Assembly (NCBI RefSeq): GCF_025345565.1
Contig: NZ_CP054475.1
Coordinates: 1,135,501-1,199,500, forward strand
Direction: 5' to 3'
DNA: 64,000 nucleotides
Origin: Thalassolituus hydrocarboniclasticus
Lineage (GTDB): Bacteria > Pseudomonadota > Gammaproteobacteria > Pseudomonadales > Oceanobacteraceae
Both the position numbers and the translations under genes were made by a program. This document shows, piece by piece, positions 23,762 to 33,900 of this stretch. Within the stretch, counting starts at the first letter, position 1. Each line of letters opens with the position of its first letter. The notes beneath the pieces are model-generated. The model worked only from the letters and a program-made list of their open reading frames with translations. It ran no database searches and was not told where the DNA came from.

Positions 23762-25165
23762 TTAATTGTTTGCTGCAAGGCTGGCAGTACGCACTCTGGG
23801 GTTGGTAAAGCGCGCCGGCAGCTCCTGCAGGTAGCCGCTGCGCTGATCTTCAATGCGCAGCTCCAGTGCCTGACTTGGGGTATCGGTGGTGCGTTCGATA
23901 TCCAGACTGTGAGCGGCGCGCTGACCGGCGCTGAGGGTCGTTTGCAATACCACCTGTTGCTGGTCATAAACCGTCAGCTGCATAGCGTCTTGGCTGCGGT
24001 TATGTAGCTTCAGGGTGTAGCGGTTGATCAGGGTGTCGTCCGGCGTCAGCTGGTACAGTGTCAGGCGGTCGCGCTCCAGACTGGCACTCAGCGGTGGTTG
24101 CAGCAGTGTGGTGACCAGAATGACGGCAAAGGCGCTGACTGCAAGTGCTCCATAACCCCACAGACGCCAGCGCTGCAGCGGACTCAGCTGCTCCTCCGGC
24201 TGGTAAGTAATAAGGCCGGTGGCGCGGCCAATCTGCAGCATCACTTTATCGCAGGCGTCGATGCAGGCACCGCAGTCGATACAGGCAATCTGCAGACCGT
24301 CACGGATATCAATATTGGTCGGGCAAACCTGCACACAGAGGCCGCAATCAACACAGTCACCGGCGGCTTTATTCTCCGGGTTGTGTTTACCGCGGGGCTC
24401 GCCCCGGTCGGTATCGTAGCGCACGGTGCGGGTCTGGTTATCGAACATCACTGACTGAAAGCGGGAGTAGGGGCACATATGGGTGCAGACCGATTCGCGT
24501 AACCATCCCGCATTCAGGAAGGTGAGGCTGCTGATCAGGATCAGCCAGAACATAGCAACGCTGCTGATATCGCCGCGGATTACATCACTCCACCACTGCG
24601 CCAGCGGGTAGAAATAGGCAATCATGGTGATGGCGGTGGCCAGGCTGAGCAGTACCCAGGCAACAAACTTCAGTGCCCGGCGAACTTTCTGCTGGCGGGT
24701 CCCTTTACCCTGATCGAGCTTGCGGCGCATCTGGCGTGAGCCTTCGATTTTTTCTTCCAGCCAGATAAACATAAAGGTCCACACCGTCTGCGGACAGCTG
24801 AAGCCGCACCACAGGCGGCCGGCGTACATGGCAACAAAAAACAGGGCAAAGGCACTGCCGATCAGCAGACCGCTGAGCAGCAACAGATCTTCTGACCACA
24901 ACAGCCAGCCACCGATATGGAACTGCTGGGCGTTGAGGTCAAAAAACACGGCGGGTTTACCCTGCCAGCTGAGCCAGGGCGTGAGAAAAAACAACGTCAG
25001 CAAAGGCCAGCCAACAGCCCGGCGCCAGTTGCGGAACAGGCCGTTGGCCAGACGTACCCGGTGCGGCGGCTCGTCAATCACATGCAGGGGGATGCGGTTG
25101 TCGTGGCGGCGGCGGGCAGCGGTGAACAAAGCGGAGAGCAGGGAAATGCGGGGGATCATAACCAT
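23762..25165 (-). CDS. ccoG: cytochrome c oxidase accessory protein CcoG (FixG/RdxA)
   Basis: A 467-residue inner-membrane iron-sulfur protein. It shows several membrane segments, the C-G-F-S-C-P-Q-T-V-W motif of the FixG N-terminal domain, a dicluster ferredoxin region (C-V-D-C-G-L-C-V-Q-V-C-P ... C-I-D-C-G-A-C), and a C-terminal periplasmic immunoglobulin-like domain. CcoG takes part in copper reduction and maturation of cbb3 oxidase. Unusually, no ccoNOQP or ccoIS genes are adjacent. The leader contains a sigma-54-type promoter and paired palindromes next to a PAS sigma-54 activator gene, which suggests dedicated control. Confidence 0.92.
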   Translation of the reverse strand: MVMIPRISLLSALFTAARRRHDNRIPLHVIDEPPHRVRLANGLFRNWRRAVGWPLLTLFFLTPWLSWQGKPAVFFDLNAQQFHIGGWLLWSEDLLLLSGLLIGSAFALFFVAMYAGRLWCGFSCPQTVWTFMFIWLEEKIEGSRQMRRKLDQGKGTRQQKVRRALKFVAWVLLSLATAITMIAYFYPLAQWWSDVIRGDISSVAMFWLILISSLTFLNAGWLRESVCTHMCPYSRFQSVMFDNQTRTVRYDTDRGEPRGKHNPENKAAGDCVDCGLCVQVCPTNIDIRDGLQIACIDCGACIDACDKVMLQIGRATGLITYQPEEQLSPLQRWRLWGYGALAVSAFAVILVTTLLQPPLSASLERDRLTLYQLTPDDTLINRYTLKLHNRSQDAMQLTVYDQQQVVLQTTLSAGQRAAHSLDIERTTDTPSQALELRIEDQRSGYLQELPARFTNPRVRTASLAANN

Positions 25166-25198
25166 CAGAACCTGTGAAAATCTTTGACAGGCTCCTAT

Positions 25199-25214
25199 GG
25201 CAACCGGCGTACCA
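25199..25214 (-). promoter_or_regulatory. sigma-54-type (-24/-12) promoter for ccoG
   Basis: On the minus strand TGGTACGCCGGTTGCC matches the sigma-54 consensus TGGYACR-N4-TTGCW at nearly every position, with the GG and GC pairs 10 bases apart. It places transcription start about 20-25 bases before the ccoG ATG at 25165. Confidence 0.65.
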
Positions 25215-25267
25215 GTTATTCAGGGCGCATAAATACTGGGGTTCTGCTCTTTCCTGTAGAGGCAGGG

Positions 25268-25279
25268 GCGATATATCGC
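25268..25279. promoter_or_regulatory. palindromic site 1 (candidate enhancer-binding site)
   Basis: GCGATATATCGC, a perfect 12-base palindrome about 85 bases upstream of the predicted ccoG start of transcription, within the range of sigma-54 enhancer sites. Paired with site 2 on the same helical face (30 bases centre to centre). Confidence 0.55.
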
Positions 25280-25297
25280 GTTGGTATTTGGTTTTAT

Positions 25298-25309
25298 GCG
25301 ATATATCGT
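25298..25309. promoter_or_regulatory. palindromic site 2 (candidate enhancer-binding site)
   Basis: Second copy of the CGATATATCG core, about 115 bases upstream of the predicted ccoG transcription start and only a few bases after the stop codon of the activator gene. Confidence 0.55.
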
Positions 25310-25315
25310 TTCTTG

Positions 25316-26779
25316 TTACAGCAGGCCCAGCTTTTTCATGCGTGAGCGCAGAGTGGAAACCGGCAGGCCAAGCAGCCTGGCGGCGCCCTTGTCGCCGCCG
25401 ATCATACCGCCACAATAGTTCAGGGCGCGCAGGATATGCTGCTTCTCGGCTTCCTGCAGCGGGAGTGGTTTTGTCTCCTGACCATTGTGGTCCTGCAGGC
25501 TGCTCATGCCCTGCAATAACGGCAGCTGCAGCTGATCGCTGCTGAGAATCAGGCCGTGCTCAAGCACGTTGGCCAGCTCGCGCACGTTACCCGGCCAGGG
25601 ATGATTCATCAGCTGGCGCAGTTGTGCCGGTTGCAGGGCCGGCGCCTTGCGGTTAAGACGGCTGGCCAGCCGCTGCAGCAGGTGGGTGGCCAGCAGCGGG
25701 ATATCAGCCTGGCGTTCACGCAGCGGCGGAACATGCAGGGGGAAAACATTGAGGCGGAAATACAGATCGGAGCGGAACTGACCACTCTGTACCATGGCGG
25801 CCAGATCGCGGTGAGTGGCGGCAATGATGCGGACATCGACTTTAATGGTGTGCTGGCTGCCCAGGCGCTGGATTTCACCCTCCTGCAGCACGCGCAGGAG
25901 CTTGACCTGGGCGGCAGCGGACAGCTCACCGATTTCATCGAGAAACAGGGTGCTGCCGTCGGCCTGTTCAAAACGGCCGATGCGGCGCTGGTGGGCACCG
26001 GTAAAGGCACCACGTTCGTGGCCGAACAGCTCACTCTCGAGCAGGTTTTCGGCCATGGCACCGCAGTTCACCCGTACCATGGGTTTGGCCGCGCGCGGGC
26101 TTTGCTGATGCAGGCTGCGGGCGACCAGCTCTTTACCGCTGCCGCTTTCGCCCAGAATCAGCACGCAGCTGGGGGTCGGGGCCACCTGACGGATGCTGTG
26201 CTGCAGCTGCAGCATGCCATCGCTCTGGCCGAGCAGTTCCGATTCTCCCTGCTGATCACGCAGCTCTTGCTGCAGATACTGGTTTTCGGCCTGCAGCTGG
26301 CGTTGCAGCTGGCCAACCTGATCGAGGGCAGCCTGCAGCGAGCGCTGATGTTGCAGACGTTCACTGATGTCTTTGAACACCACCACCGCGCCGGTAATAA
26401 CGCCATTGTCGATGATGGCGGTGCTGGAATATTCCACCGGAAACCAGCTGCCGTCTTTGCGCCAGAAAACTTCCTGATCGCTGTAGGCGGTGACGCCGGT
26501 CTGCAGGGTCTGGTAAATCGGGCAATCTTCCTGCGGATAATGGCGGCCATCCACATGGCTGTGATGATGAAAGCGGTGGATACTCTGGCCTTCGATTTCG
26601 GCCTGGCTCCAGCCGGTCAGACGCTCGGCCGCCGGGTTTACAAAAGTCGCGTGGCCGGCGGCATTGAGGCCATAGACGCCTTCAGACATCGCCTCAAGAA
26701 TACGCTGATAGCGGTGACTCAGCTCGCTGTGGCTGAGAGCGCTGTGGCTCTGGGCTGGTGGATTCTGACTGGCGGACAT
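25316..26779 (-). CDS. PAS-domain sigma-54-dependent transcriptional activator
   Basis: A 487-residue enhancer-binding protein. A PAS domain (about residues 22-140) contains a His-rich stretch and a D-C-P-I-Y motif; a coiled-coil linker follows; then the AAA+ domain with Walker A G-E-S-G-S-G-K-E (210-217), the sigma-54-contacting G-A-F-T-G-A (257-262) and Walker B L-F-L-D-E-I-G-E; the C-terminus is a Fis-type helix-turn-helix (G-A-A-R-L-L-G-L-P-V-S-T-L-R-S-R). There is no receiver domain, so the PAS probably senses a ligand, redox state or gas. The ATG at 26779 was chosen over an upstream TTG. Its likely target is ccoG directly downstream, although it may act elsewhere too. Confidence 0.88.
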   Translation of the reverse strand: MSASQNPPAQSHSALSHSELSHRYQRILEAMSEGVYGLNAAGHATFVNPAAERLTGWSQAEIEGQSIHRFHHHSHVDGRHYPQEDCPIYQTLQTGVTAYSDQEVFWRKDGSWFPVEYSSTAIIDNGVITGAVVVFKDISERLQHQRSLQAALDQVGQLQRQLQAENQYLQQELRDQQGESELLGQSDGMLQLQHSIRQVAPTPSCVLILGESGSGKELVARSLHQQSPRAAKPMVRVNCGAMAENLLESELFGHERGAFTGAHQRRIGRFEQADGSTLFLDEIGELSAAAQVKLLRVLQEGEIQRLGSQHTIKVDVRIIAATHRDLAAMVQSGQFRSDLYFRLNVFPLHVPPLRERQADIPLLATHLLQRLASRLNRKAPALQPAQLRQLMNHPWPGNVRELANVLEHGLILSSDQLQLPLLQGMSSLQDHNGQETKPLPLQEAEKQHILRALNYCGGMIGGDKGAARLLGLPVSTLRSRMKKLGLL

Positions 26780-26929
26780 AGCCGGGCCTCTGCTGACAGG
26801 GTGAACCGCCAACGCGGTACAGACTTATTGAGTTGCCGCAGTATATCAGCTGTGTGCAGCTTGTCCGAACGGGCGGCGGCGGGTAGGCTTGCTGCTGTTT
26901 TTTGCGATACAGACAAAGGAAAGGAAGAT

Positions 26930-27982
26930 ATGAAGGGGCAGTTGCAGAACAAAATTCTGGATATGCGTGAGCGTCTGCAGGACTGGTGGACTGATGGTGG
27001 TGTAGTGCGCAGCGCGGTACTGTTGGGGCTGGTGGTGTATCTGCTGGTATGCATTGTTCTGGGATTTCTGTGGAGCTCTGAACCGGATATGTTCCCGGTG
27101 CGTGAACGCGCTATGCAGCGTGCCGAGGCGATGGGTGTTGAGCCGGTGGTTGGTTTCACGACCACCGCAACGCTGATGGAAGTGACGGCGACCCTGCTGA
27201 ACAAACAGGGCGGCTATCTGAGCAATGATGTTTTCCCGCCGGGCCTGTGGCTTGACAATATCCCTAACTGGGAATACGGCGTGCTGATTCAGGTGCGGGA
27301 TTTTACCCGTGCGCTGCGTAAAGATTTCAGTCGTTCGCAGAGCCAGTCTACTGAAGATAAAGACCTGTCGGTGGCGGAGCCACAGCTGCATTTTGACAAT
27401 AACAGCTGGGCAGTTCCTTCTTCTGAAGCGGAATACGAGCGCGGCCTGAAAGCGCTGGATAACTACCTGCACCGTCTGGCTGATCCGAAAGAACCGACGG
27501 CACAGTTTTATGCCCGTGCCGATAACCTGCGCCAGTGGCTGTTTGATGTGGAAACCCGCCTGGGCAGCCTGTCGCAGCGCCTGAGTGCCTCTGTGGGCAA
27601 ACGTCGTCTGAATACCGATCTGGCCGGTGACAGTGCTGCCAGTCAGTCAACGCCGGCGGATTATGATCAGGAAGTGAAAACCCCCTGGACGCAGCTGGAT
27701 GATGTGTTTTATGAAGCGCGCGGTACGGCCTGGGCACTGTCTCATATCCTGCGTGCGATTGAAGTGGATTTCCGTGACGTGCTGGATAAGAAAAATGCAC
27801 TGGTCAGCCTGCGGCAGATTATCCGTGAGCTGGAAGCTACTCAGGAGCCGCTGTGGGCGCCGATGATTCTTAACGGCAGTGGCTTTGGCTTGTTTGCCAA
27901 TCATTCATTGGTGATGGCGTCTTACATTTCCCGCGCCAATGCGGCGATTCTCGACCTGCGCGAGCTGTTATCACAGGGCTGA
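26930..27982 (+). CDS. DUF2333-family membrane protein
   Basis: A 350-residue protein with one transmembrane segment (about residues 27-47) and a large, probably periplasmic, helical domain, matching DUF2333 in length and in motifs such as M-E-V-T-A-T-L-L-N-K-Q-G-G-Y-L-S-N-D and the C-terminal F-A-N-H-S-L-V-M-A-S-Y-I-S-R-A-N-A. Function is unknown. An AAGGAAGAT site precedes the ATG at 26930. The frame stays open far upstream across the antisense of the sigma-54 activator, but that part is not this gene. Confidence 0.85.
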   Translation: MKGQLQNKILDMRERLQDWWTDGGVVRSAVLLGLVVYLLVCIVLGFLWSSEPDMFPVRERAMQRAEAMGVEPVVGFTTTATLMEVTATLLNKQGGYLSNDVFPPGLWLDNIPNWEYGVLIQVRDFTRALRKDFSRSQSQSTEDKDLSVAEPQLHFDNNSWAVPSSEAEYERGLKALDNYLHRLADPKEPTAQFYARADNLRQWLFDVETRLGSLSQRLSASVGKRRLNTDLAGDSAASQSTPADYDQEVKTPWTQLDDVFYEARGTAWALSHILRAIEVDFRDVLDKKNALVSLRQIIRELEATQEPLWAPMILNGSGFGLFANHSLVMASYISRANAAILDLRELLSQG

Positions 27983-27990
27983 TGATCTTT

Positions 27991-28025
27991 TCCGGACGGA
28001 TTATTCCGTCCGGAGCTTCTCTTCT
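27991..28025 (+). terminator. terminator after the DUF2333 gene
   Basis: A 10-bp stem TCCGGACGGA/TCCGTCCGGA with a TTAT loop, followed by a pyrimidine-rich tract. Confidence 0.7.
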
Positions 28026-28345
28026 TTCCGCCTTCTTTTATCCCATTACTGTTCTTCTCTCAGGCCATTATCTGGCTGTATCTGACCTGTCTTAATTTTC
28101 TGTTCGGACGCTGCTGGGCAAGCTCCCGCCGGGTGACGTAATCCGGTCCATTTCAGTGAACTTTACATAATGTTTAGTTGATTTCTAAGTCGTTGAAAAT
28201 CAATGCATTTTCAGGTTTTTCACCCTCGTTGTGGAACGATCGTTTGACACCTAAGTAGCACGCCAGTTTTGATTCTGATATCTTGCACGTTCGTATCACC
28301 GCTAGTCCGTACGTATAACAACAATAAAAAATTAGGGAGAGTCAG
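28026..28345 (+). other. upstream region of the surface-protein operon
   Basis: About 320 bases, AT-rich toward the right, expected to hold the promoter for the next seven genes. A TTGACA occurs at 28244-28249 but no well-spaced -10 was found, so no promoter is called. No hairpin or small gene was recognised. Confidence 0.4.
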
Positions 28346-29476
28346 ATGGCATCAAAATGCTGTCTCATCCTGGCCACCATGATGGCCGGTACACCTGCTC
28401 TGGCGCTTGAAGCGCTGGATGAAAGCTCGCTGTCGGAAGTGACAGGTCAGGCTCAGGGGTTGCGTTATACGTCGGAATACGACGCGCGTATTGATTCCAT
28501 TTCTTATATCGACGATGACGGCCTGGGTGCAGATGGCACCGTGGGTACTATCTCTATGTCGCCGATCCGCATGTATACGCCGGTTAACCGTCCGGTGCAG
28601 ATTGATCTTGAAATCAAAGAAATTAATGGCCGTAAGGCTGTGGTGTTTACTAACCGTGATCTGCCAATTGAACTGGAAGTGGGCTCTCTGGCCATCAATG
28701 GCCAGTCTTTAGGTGGTCTGGGTCAGGGCAATTTTCAGATTGCGGATGGCGATGCTCTGGTAACACGGATGTATGCAGGAGGTCGTATCGGCAGTGGCTT
28801 TACCCTCGATTTATTAATCCCTAAGTCTATGCGTATGGATACCTATTACGAAGATGAGGGCGCGCGCTTTACATCGACGATTGATTTCAGTGATCCACGG
28901 GATCCGAATCTGGGTGGACTGACTCTGGAAAATATTACTTTCGATCTGGAGACCGACGGCTTACGCATTGGCATGCCAACCATCAATGGCGGCAATATCA
29001 ATATTTATAACGCCCGCATCGGTGACGATGTTCTTAACAGTCTGGCATTCCGCAATATTCAGATGGTCAGTGGTGGCTATCTGTTAATTAAAAATGCTGA
29101 GCAGGCCGGAGAAATCGGTATTGAATTTGACTCCCGTATCGCCGCTGGCTCTTCCTTTGAACTGGTGTATATCGCTGGTGAGGTGGATGACAATTATCCG
29201 AATCTGAATGTATTTGAGATGTCTGCTCAGGTCAGCATGCCAACCAACTTTGATGTTAAAGGCATGCGTATGAATGTAGATGGTGAGCGTGGACTGGTAT
29301 TCGACTTTGACGCGGCAACGGCAACTGATGGTGTAAGCGGTAACCTGCTGGTGGAAAACATTACCCTGCAGCGCAGCGATAAAGTTGGCGTTGGTGCTGT
29401 TCCTGCAAGTATCGGGACTCTGGATATGCAGGTGAATCTGACTCAGAACAGCTATCTCCAGGTTGAGGGGCATTAA
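28346..29476 (+). CDS. exported DUF6160-like protein 1
   Basis: A 376-residue product with a signal peptide (cut after P-A-L-A, residue 20) and a mature start reading L-E-A-L-D-E-S-S-L-S-E-V-T-G-Q. This leader motif, acidic/Leu-rich then V-T-G-Q, recurs in four other genes of the operon and recalls the DUF6160 family and the Acinetobacter FilA-type proteins (from memory of these families). The rest is predicted all-beta with repeated strands such as I-G-S-G-F-T-L-D-L-L-I, and no cysteines beyond the signal peptide. GGGAGAG precedes the ATG. First gene of a seven-gene, tightly packed operon; probably a secreted structural component. Confidence 0.75.
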   Translation: MASKCCLILATMMAGTPALALEALDESSLSEVTGQAQGLRYTSEYDARIDSISYIDDDGLGADGTVGTISMSPIRMYTPVNRPVQIDLEIKEINGRKAVVFTNRDLPIELEVGSLAINGQSLGGLGQGNFQIADGDALVTRMYAGGRIGSGFTLDLLIPKSMRMDTYYEDEGARFTSTIDFSDPRDPNLGGLTLENITFDLETDGLRIGMPTINGGNINIYNARIGDDVLNSLAFRNIQMVSGGYLLIKNAEQAGEIGIEFDSRIAAGSSFELVYIAGEVDDNYPNLNVFEMSAQVSMPTNFDVKGMRMNVDGERGLVFDFDAATATDGVSGNLLVENITLQRSDKVGVGAVPASIGTLDMQVNLTQNSYLQVEGH

Positions 29477-29478
29477 TT

Positions 29479-30936
29479 ATGCGCTATTTACTCCCGGTTT
29501 TATGTTTTGCCCCTGTTGTTTCTGCCATGCAGCCAATGACGGAAGAGAGTATGGCGGCGGTATCCGGTCAGTCGGGTATTACTATTGAAACAACCCCCAG
29601 CTCTGCTGATGGACTCGTATTATCAACCGGTGAAATTCGCTATACCGAGACGGATCGTGATGGTCAGGGCAGCGATTATCTCGGAGTTTCTTCGCTGGCT
29701 CTGTATGCCACCCGTCCTGATGGGCTTGGCGGCGTAGTCAGTGATACGATCAAAACCACCATTGATGTTACTGATACTGGTGATGTCAGAATTAAATCTA
29801 CGGATATCAATACGCTGAGCCTGGCTTTGGGAGAAATCTCACTCAGTGGTCGTTCGGTATTCTCCTCTGTGAAAATGATGGACTGGAATTTTGTCGGTAA
29901 CAGTTATCTGGAAACCATTCTGGTCAATGATCCTGCTGGTTCAAAAATTGGTTTACGCACCATTATGGAAGCCGGTAGTGGGCTGACTTATTCCTTTACT
30001 GAAGATGCAGTCACGTTTTCTTCTGATATCAGCTTTACACCTGCTCAGGGAAATACACAGTTTATCAGTGAAGTTTTTCTGACCGGAGACAGCGATAATC
30101 TGAAAATTGAATTCGGTACGACCGAAGGAAGTTTTGAACTGAATAATATTACTCTGCTGGATGATCTGGGTAACAGTCTGTTTGGTGTCGCAAATTTCGG
30201 TGATGTCGGTTATGGCGATATTAATGTCACCCAGGGCTATATAACCATTGCGGCTAACGATGCCGCTGGTGTTGATGGAATTAAGGGTAAAATCGCCAGT
30301 GATCTGGCAATCGGCACTGCGTTTTACCGTACCGGTGGTGAGCGGGTTAATTTCCGTAATTCAGCATTCCGCACCAACGGTGAACTCAGCTACACCCTCG
30401 ACTTTGTAGATAACGGCTTTGCCACCGGTATTGAGGCCCGTATCACCGATGTTAATGATCTCGACTTTATCATTGGTGGTCTGACACTCAGCAGTGGTGA
30501 TGGCTCATCAGAATCCGTCAGTATGGGCGCTTATGGCATTGAAAACCTTAACCTGAATGGCGGCAGCATTGACCTGGGGCTTTATACTTTGCCGGGTCAG
30601 GGAAGTCAGGGTTTGCGCATGGATCTGGCTATGTCGGGAACGACCGAATTTGATCTGACCATTAAAGATTCACCTATTGATAACCCCTTTGACCCTTCAG
30701 CGCCTAGTCTGACAGCCAAGGTTGTACTGCAGAATGTATCGGTATCACAAACCATAGATCAGACAACCAAAGGCCTGCATATCGGTGTAATAGATAGCAG
30801 TCTCGACGCCAGTATAAATCAGATCCGGGTTGGTACAGGCGAGAATTATCAGGGCCAGAGCGGCCGTCTTGTAATGAATAATCTGAGTATTCAACCGGGC
30901 AGTTACTTCCGGATTGAGCCTATTCCGGCCCCTTAA
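29479..30936 (+). CDS. exported DUF6160-like protein 2
   Basis: A 485-residue product starting 2 bases after the previous stop. The signal peptide ends near V-V-S-A, and the mature N-terminus M-Q-P-M-T-E-E-S-M-A-A-V-S-G-Q-S-G-I-T-I is the operon's shared motif. The body is beta-rich and Asp/Gly/Ser/Thr-rich, without cysteine in the mature part, with recurring short motifs of the L-x-L-G-x-I-x-L-S-G kind. No catalytic residues were recognised. Likely an extracellular or outer-surface structural protein. Confidence 0.75.
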   Translation: MRYLLPVLCFAPVVSAMQPMTEESMAAVSGQSGITIETTPSSADGLVLSTGEIRYTETDRDGQGSDYLGVSSLALYATRPDGLGGVVSDTIKTTIDVTDTGDVRIKSTDINTLSLALGEISLSGRSVFSSVKMMDWNFVGNSYLETILVNDPAGSKIGLRTIMEAGSGLTYSFTEDAVTFSSDISFTPAQGNTQFISEVFLTGDSDNLKIEFGTTEGSFELNNITLLDDLGNSLFGVANFGDVGYGDINVTQGYITIAANDAAGVDGIKGKIASDLAIGTAFYRTGGERVNFRNSAFRTNGELSYTLDFVDNGFATGIEARITDVNDLDFIIGGLTLSSGDGSSESVSMGAYGIENLNLNGGSIDLGLYTLPGQGSQGLRMDLAMSGTTEFDLTIKDSPIDNPFDPSAPSLTAKVVLQNVSVSQTIDQTTKGLHIGVIDSSLDASINQIRVGTGENYQGQSGRLVMNNLSIQPGSYFRIEPIPAP

Positions 30937-30949
30937 GACATTACCGGGT

Positions 30950-33900
30950 ATGAACATAATTATGACAAAAAATATCATACTGTTTGCTGCATTTTTATCA
31001 GCGTATGCTCACGCAGAAACACCGATTCCTCCGGAAATGGTGTGGGAAAGCGGCAGTTCTGTTTACAGTAACTGGAACGCTGGTGAACCAAATAACAGCG
31101 GCAATGAAGATTGCGCCGTTATGCTCAGTGATGGCCGCTGGAACGATGCTGCCTGCTCATCTACTAACCGTACTGCCTGCTATAACGGTACTGACTGGAA
31201 GGTGTTTGGCGGTCTTGCCCTGCAACCGTTTGAGCGTGCGGGACGCAACTGTTTTGACGGCTATGAATTTGCTGCGCCGGTAACTGCTGCGCAGAACGCC
31301 GCGCTGAAAGCTGCAGCAGATTCCACCGGTAATCCTTATCCGATATGGATTAATCTGCAGGACCGTGATCAGGAAGGACGTTGGGTATTTAACCAGCGCG
31401 TCAGCGAAAGTCCGTATAATCGTGGGGGGGACCTCGGCTCACCGATCTGGTACGCCGTTGTTGATGGTGACAATAACGTCCGTTCCGGCCCCTTTCCTGA
31501 CTATGAAACCGGCGCCAATACCGTAACTTTTGAGCAGGCGGTTGATATTAATACCGGGGCACCGAATTACTGGAAGGTAACGGATGGTGGTTTCTTTGAT
31601 CCGGGTGCAAAGCCTGAACCTAATAATACCGGTGATTGCGCTCAGCTTTATGTAAACGATGGTGGCCTTTGGGATGATACCAACTGTGGTGACACTAAGC
31701 GTGTAGCCTGTTTCAACGGCTATAACTGGGCGATTTCTGCAACCGCAGTTTCATTTAATGGCGGTACAGATGTTGAAAGTATGGCCAATCCGATGCAGGC
31801 CTGTACCGGAATTACCGATAATGGCGAAGCCGGTAACTATCAGTTTGCAGCACCTTTATCGGTGCAGGATAGCCTGACACTGCAGACGATCGCCTCGCAG
31901 GCCGGTGTCGGAACCATCTGGATTAACCTGCAGGATAAAAAATACGAAAACGTCTGGAAATTTAATAAAAATCTGGATGTGGTGGCTCCATTCTGGAAGT
32001 CCGGTGAGCCTAATAATGCTGGTAGTGGTGAGGATTGTGCAGAGCAGGATGCTGGCGCCGGTGGCTTCTGGAACGATGTGAGCTGTTCGCAGCAGCGCCG
32101 AGTTGCCTGTTATGATCCTTATGATGGTGTTGATGGTAACTGGCAGATTACAACATCAACCTATGCGTTTGATCAGGATATCGAATTTTATAATCTGATT
32201 TGTCAGAACGACTTCGGCAGTAAGTACAAGTTTTTTGCGCCAGAGCGTTTATCTCAGCGTGCTGAACTGACCGCAGTCACCACTAGCGGAACGGTATGGA
32301 TTAATGCCACAGACCGTGATGCAGAAGGTGTCTGGAAAATAAACCGTAACCTGAATAACTGGGCCGATAATGAACCGGTTAATAATACGGATTTACGTTG
32401 TGTTTCAGCTTCTGTCGACACCACTCTTTGGAATGCCCGTGACTGCAGTGAGAGTCGCCCGGTTGCCTGTTTTTCCGGCGGCCGCTGGTACTTTACTGAA
32501 ACTTCTTATGCACTGAATGATTTGCTTGAAGGGCAGCGTGCCTGTCAGGCCCTGAATCCGGGGTATTTATTTTCTGCACCTAAAGATTTTCGTCAGATGC
32601 AGGCAATTAAATATTTCGCTGAAAAACAGGGTGTCAGCGGTGATGTCTGGATTAATGGTAACCGCCTTGAGGACTATAACACCTGGGTCTGGAATGAGCT
32701 GGATCTGTTAATTCCTGCTTGGGGAAGTAATGAGCCTAATGGTGGTAAAGCAGAAAACTGTGCGACGCTGAACAGCAGTGGACAATGGGCCGATGTTGCC
32801 TGTGGTTCGCAGATGAATCAGTACCTTTGCCGCAATGGTAATCAGTGGCAGTTGTCGGTCAACAGCGGTTCGCTGCAGGATTTCTCAGTTGCTTCACAAG
32901 CCTGTAAATCACTCGGCAGTGGCTGGGTATTTGCTGCACCAACAACTTATAACGAAAACCTGCAGGCTTTGGCGGTTATTCCGGCGGGTACGGTTGCCTG
33001 GCTGAATGCTACCGATTCCATCGCGGAAAACGACTGGATTACCAATGCTGCGAATATCACAGGAAATCCCAGCTGGCCAGAATGGCAGGCGAATCAGCCT
33101 GATAATGGCGGTATTCTTGCTGCGGCTGAAACCGCAGCGGTTAAAGGTGAAGACTGTGTTGCCCAGTATGCTGATGGTCGCTGGGCAGACCTTGATTGCA
33201 ACGCAGCCACTGAAGCACCCTGGGCCTGTACCGATGGAAGTACCTGGAAAGTAACCCGTTCACAGGGCAGAGTTACCCGTTTTGATGAAGGTCATCGCCA
33301 GTGTTTTTATGAATATGGTTCTGGGTTTGTTTTTTCTGCACCGCTGAATAAAAACGATGCCATTCAGCTGGACTTTGCCCGCTTGCTGGCTGCCAAGCAG
33401 CGCGGTTCTGCGATTGCATTTGTTTGGCTGAACATGACGGACGGTGCCGAAGAAGATGAAGTCAGCGCTGCGTCTTCAGGTGAAACCTTCGAGAAAAATC
33501 TGCCTTACAGTAACTGGCTGAATGCTTACCCGGGACAGCAACCTGTTGCTGATTGTGCTTTTAAGGCTTCTGTTGCTGCCGGACAGAATAATCCATGGCG
33601 TACATTTAACTGTACCAGCGAAGCCGCACACTATGCCTGCTTTGATGGCGCCAGCTGGAAAGTTGCGACTGCTAAAGGTGAGCTGGTCGGCGGTACTCTG
33701 CAAATTACGCCTCAGGTTGGTGAAGACTACTGGTCTTATGATCGTGGTAATCAGCTGTGTAAAGAACAGCATGGTGACAACTATTTCTTTGCTGCGCCGG
33801 TTACCGCAGCGGAAGATCTGGCGCTCGATGCAGCGATTCGCAGCATTAAGGCTCAGGTTAAGAATACCTGGATCAATTATTACCGCAGCAACCGTGTGAG

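Noticed and set aside
25556-26929. Long plus-strand open frame upstream of the DUF2333 gene, antisense to the sigma-54 activator
   Set aside because: It mirrors the activator gene, has no ribosome site or domain, and the DUF2333 family starts at 26930 with a good site.
28244-28280. TTGACA at 28244 as the promoter of the surface operon
   Set aside because: No acceptable -10 hexamer at 16-18 bases spacing.
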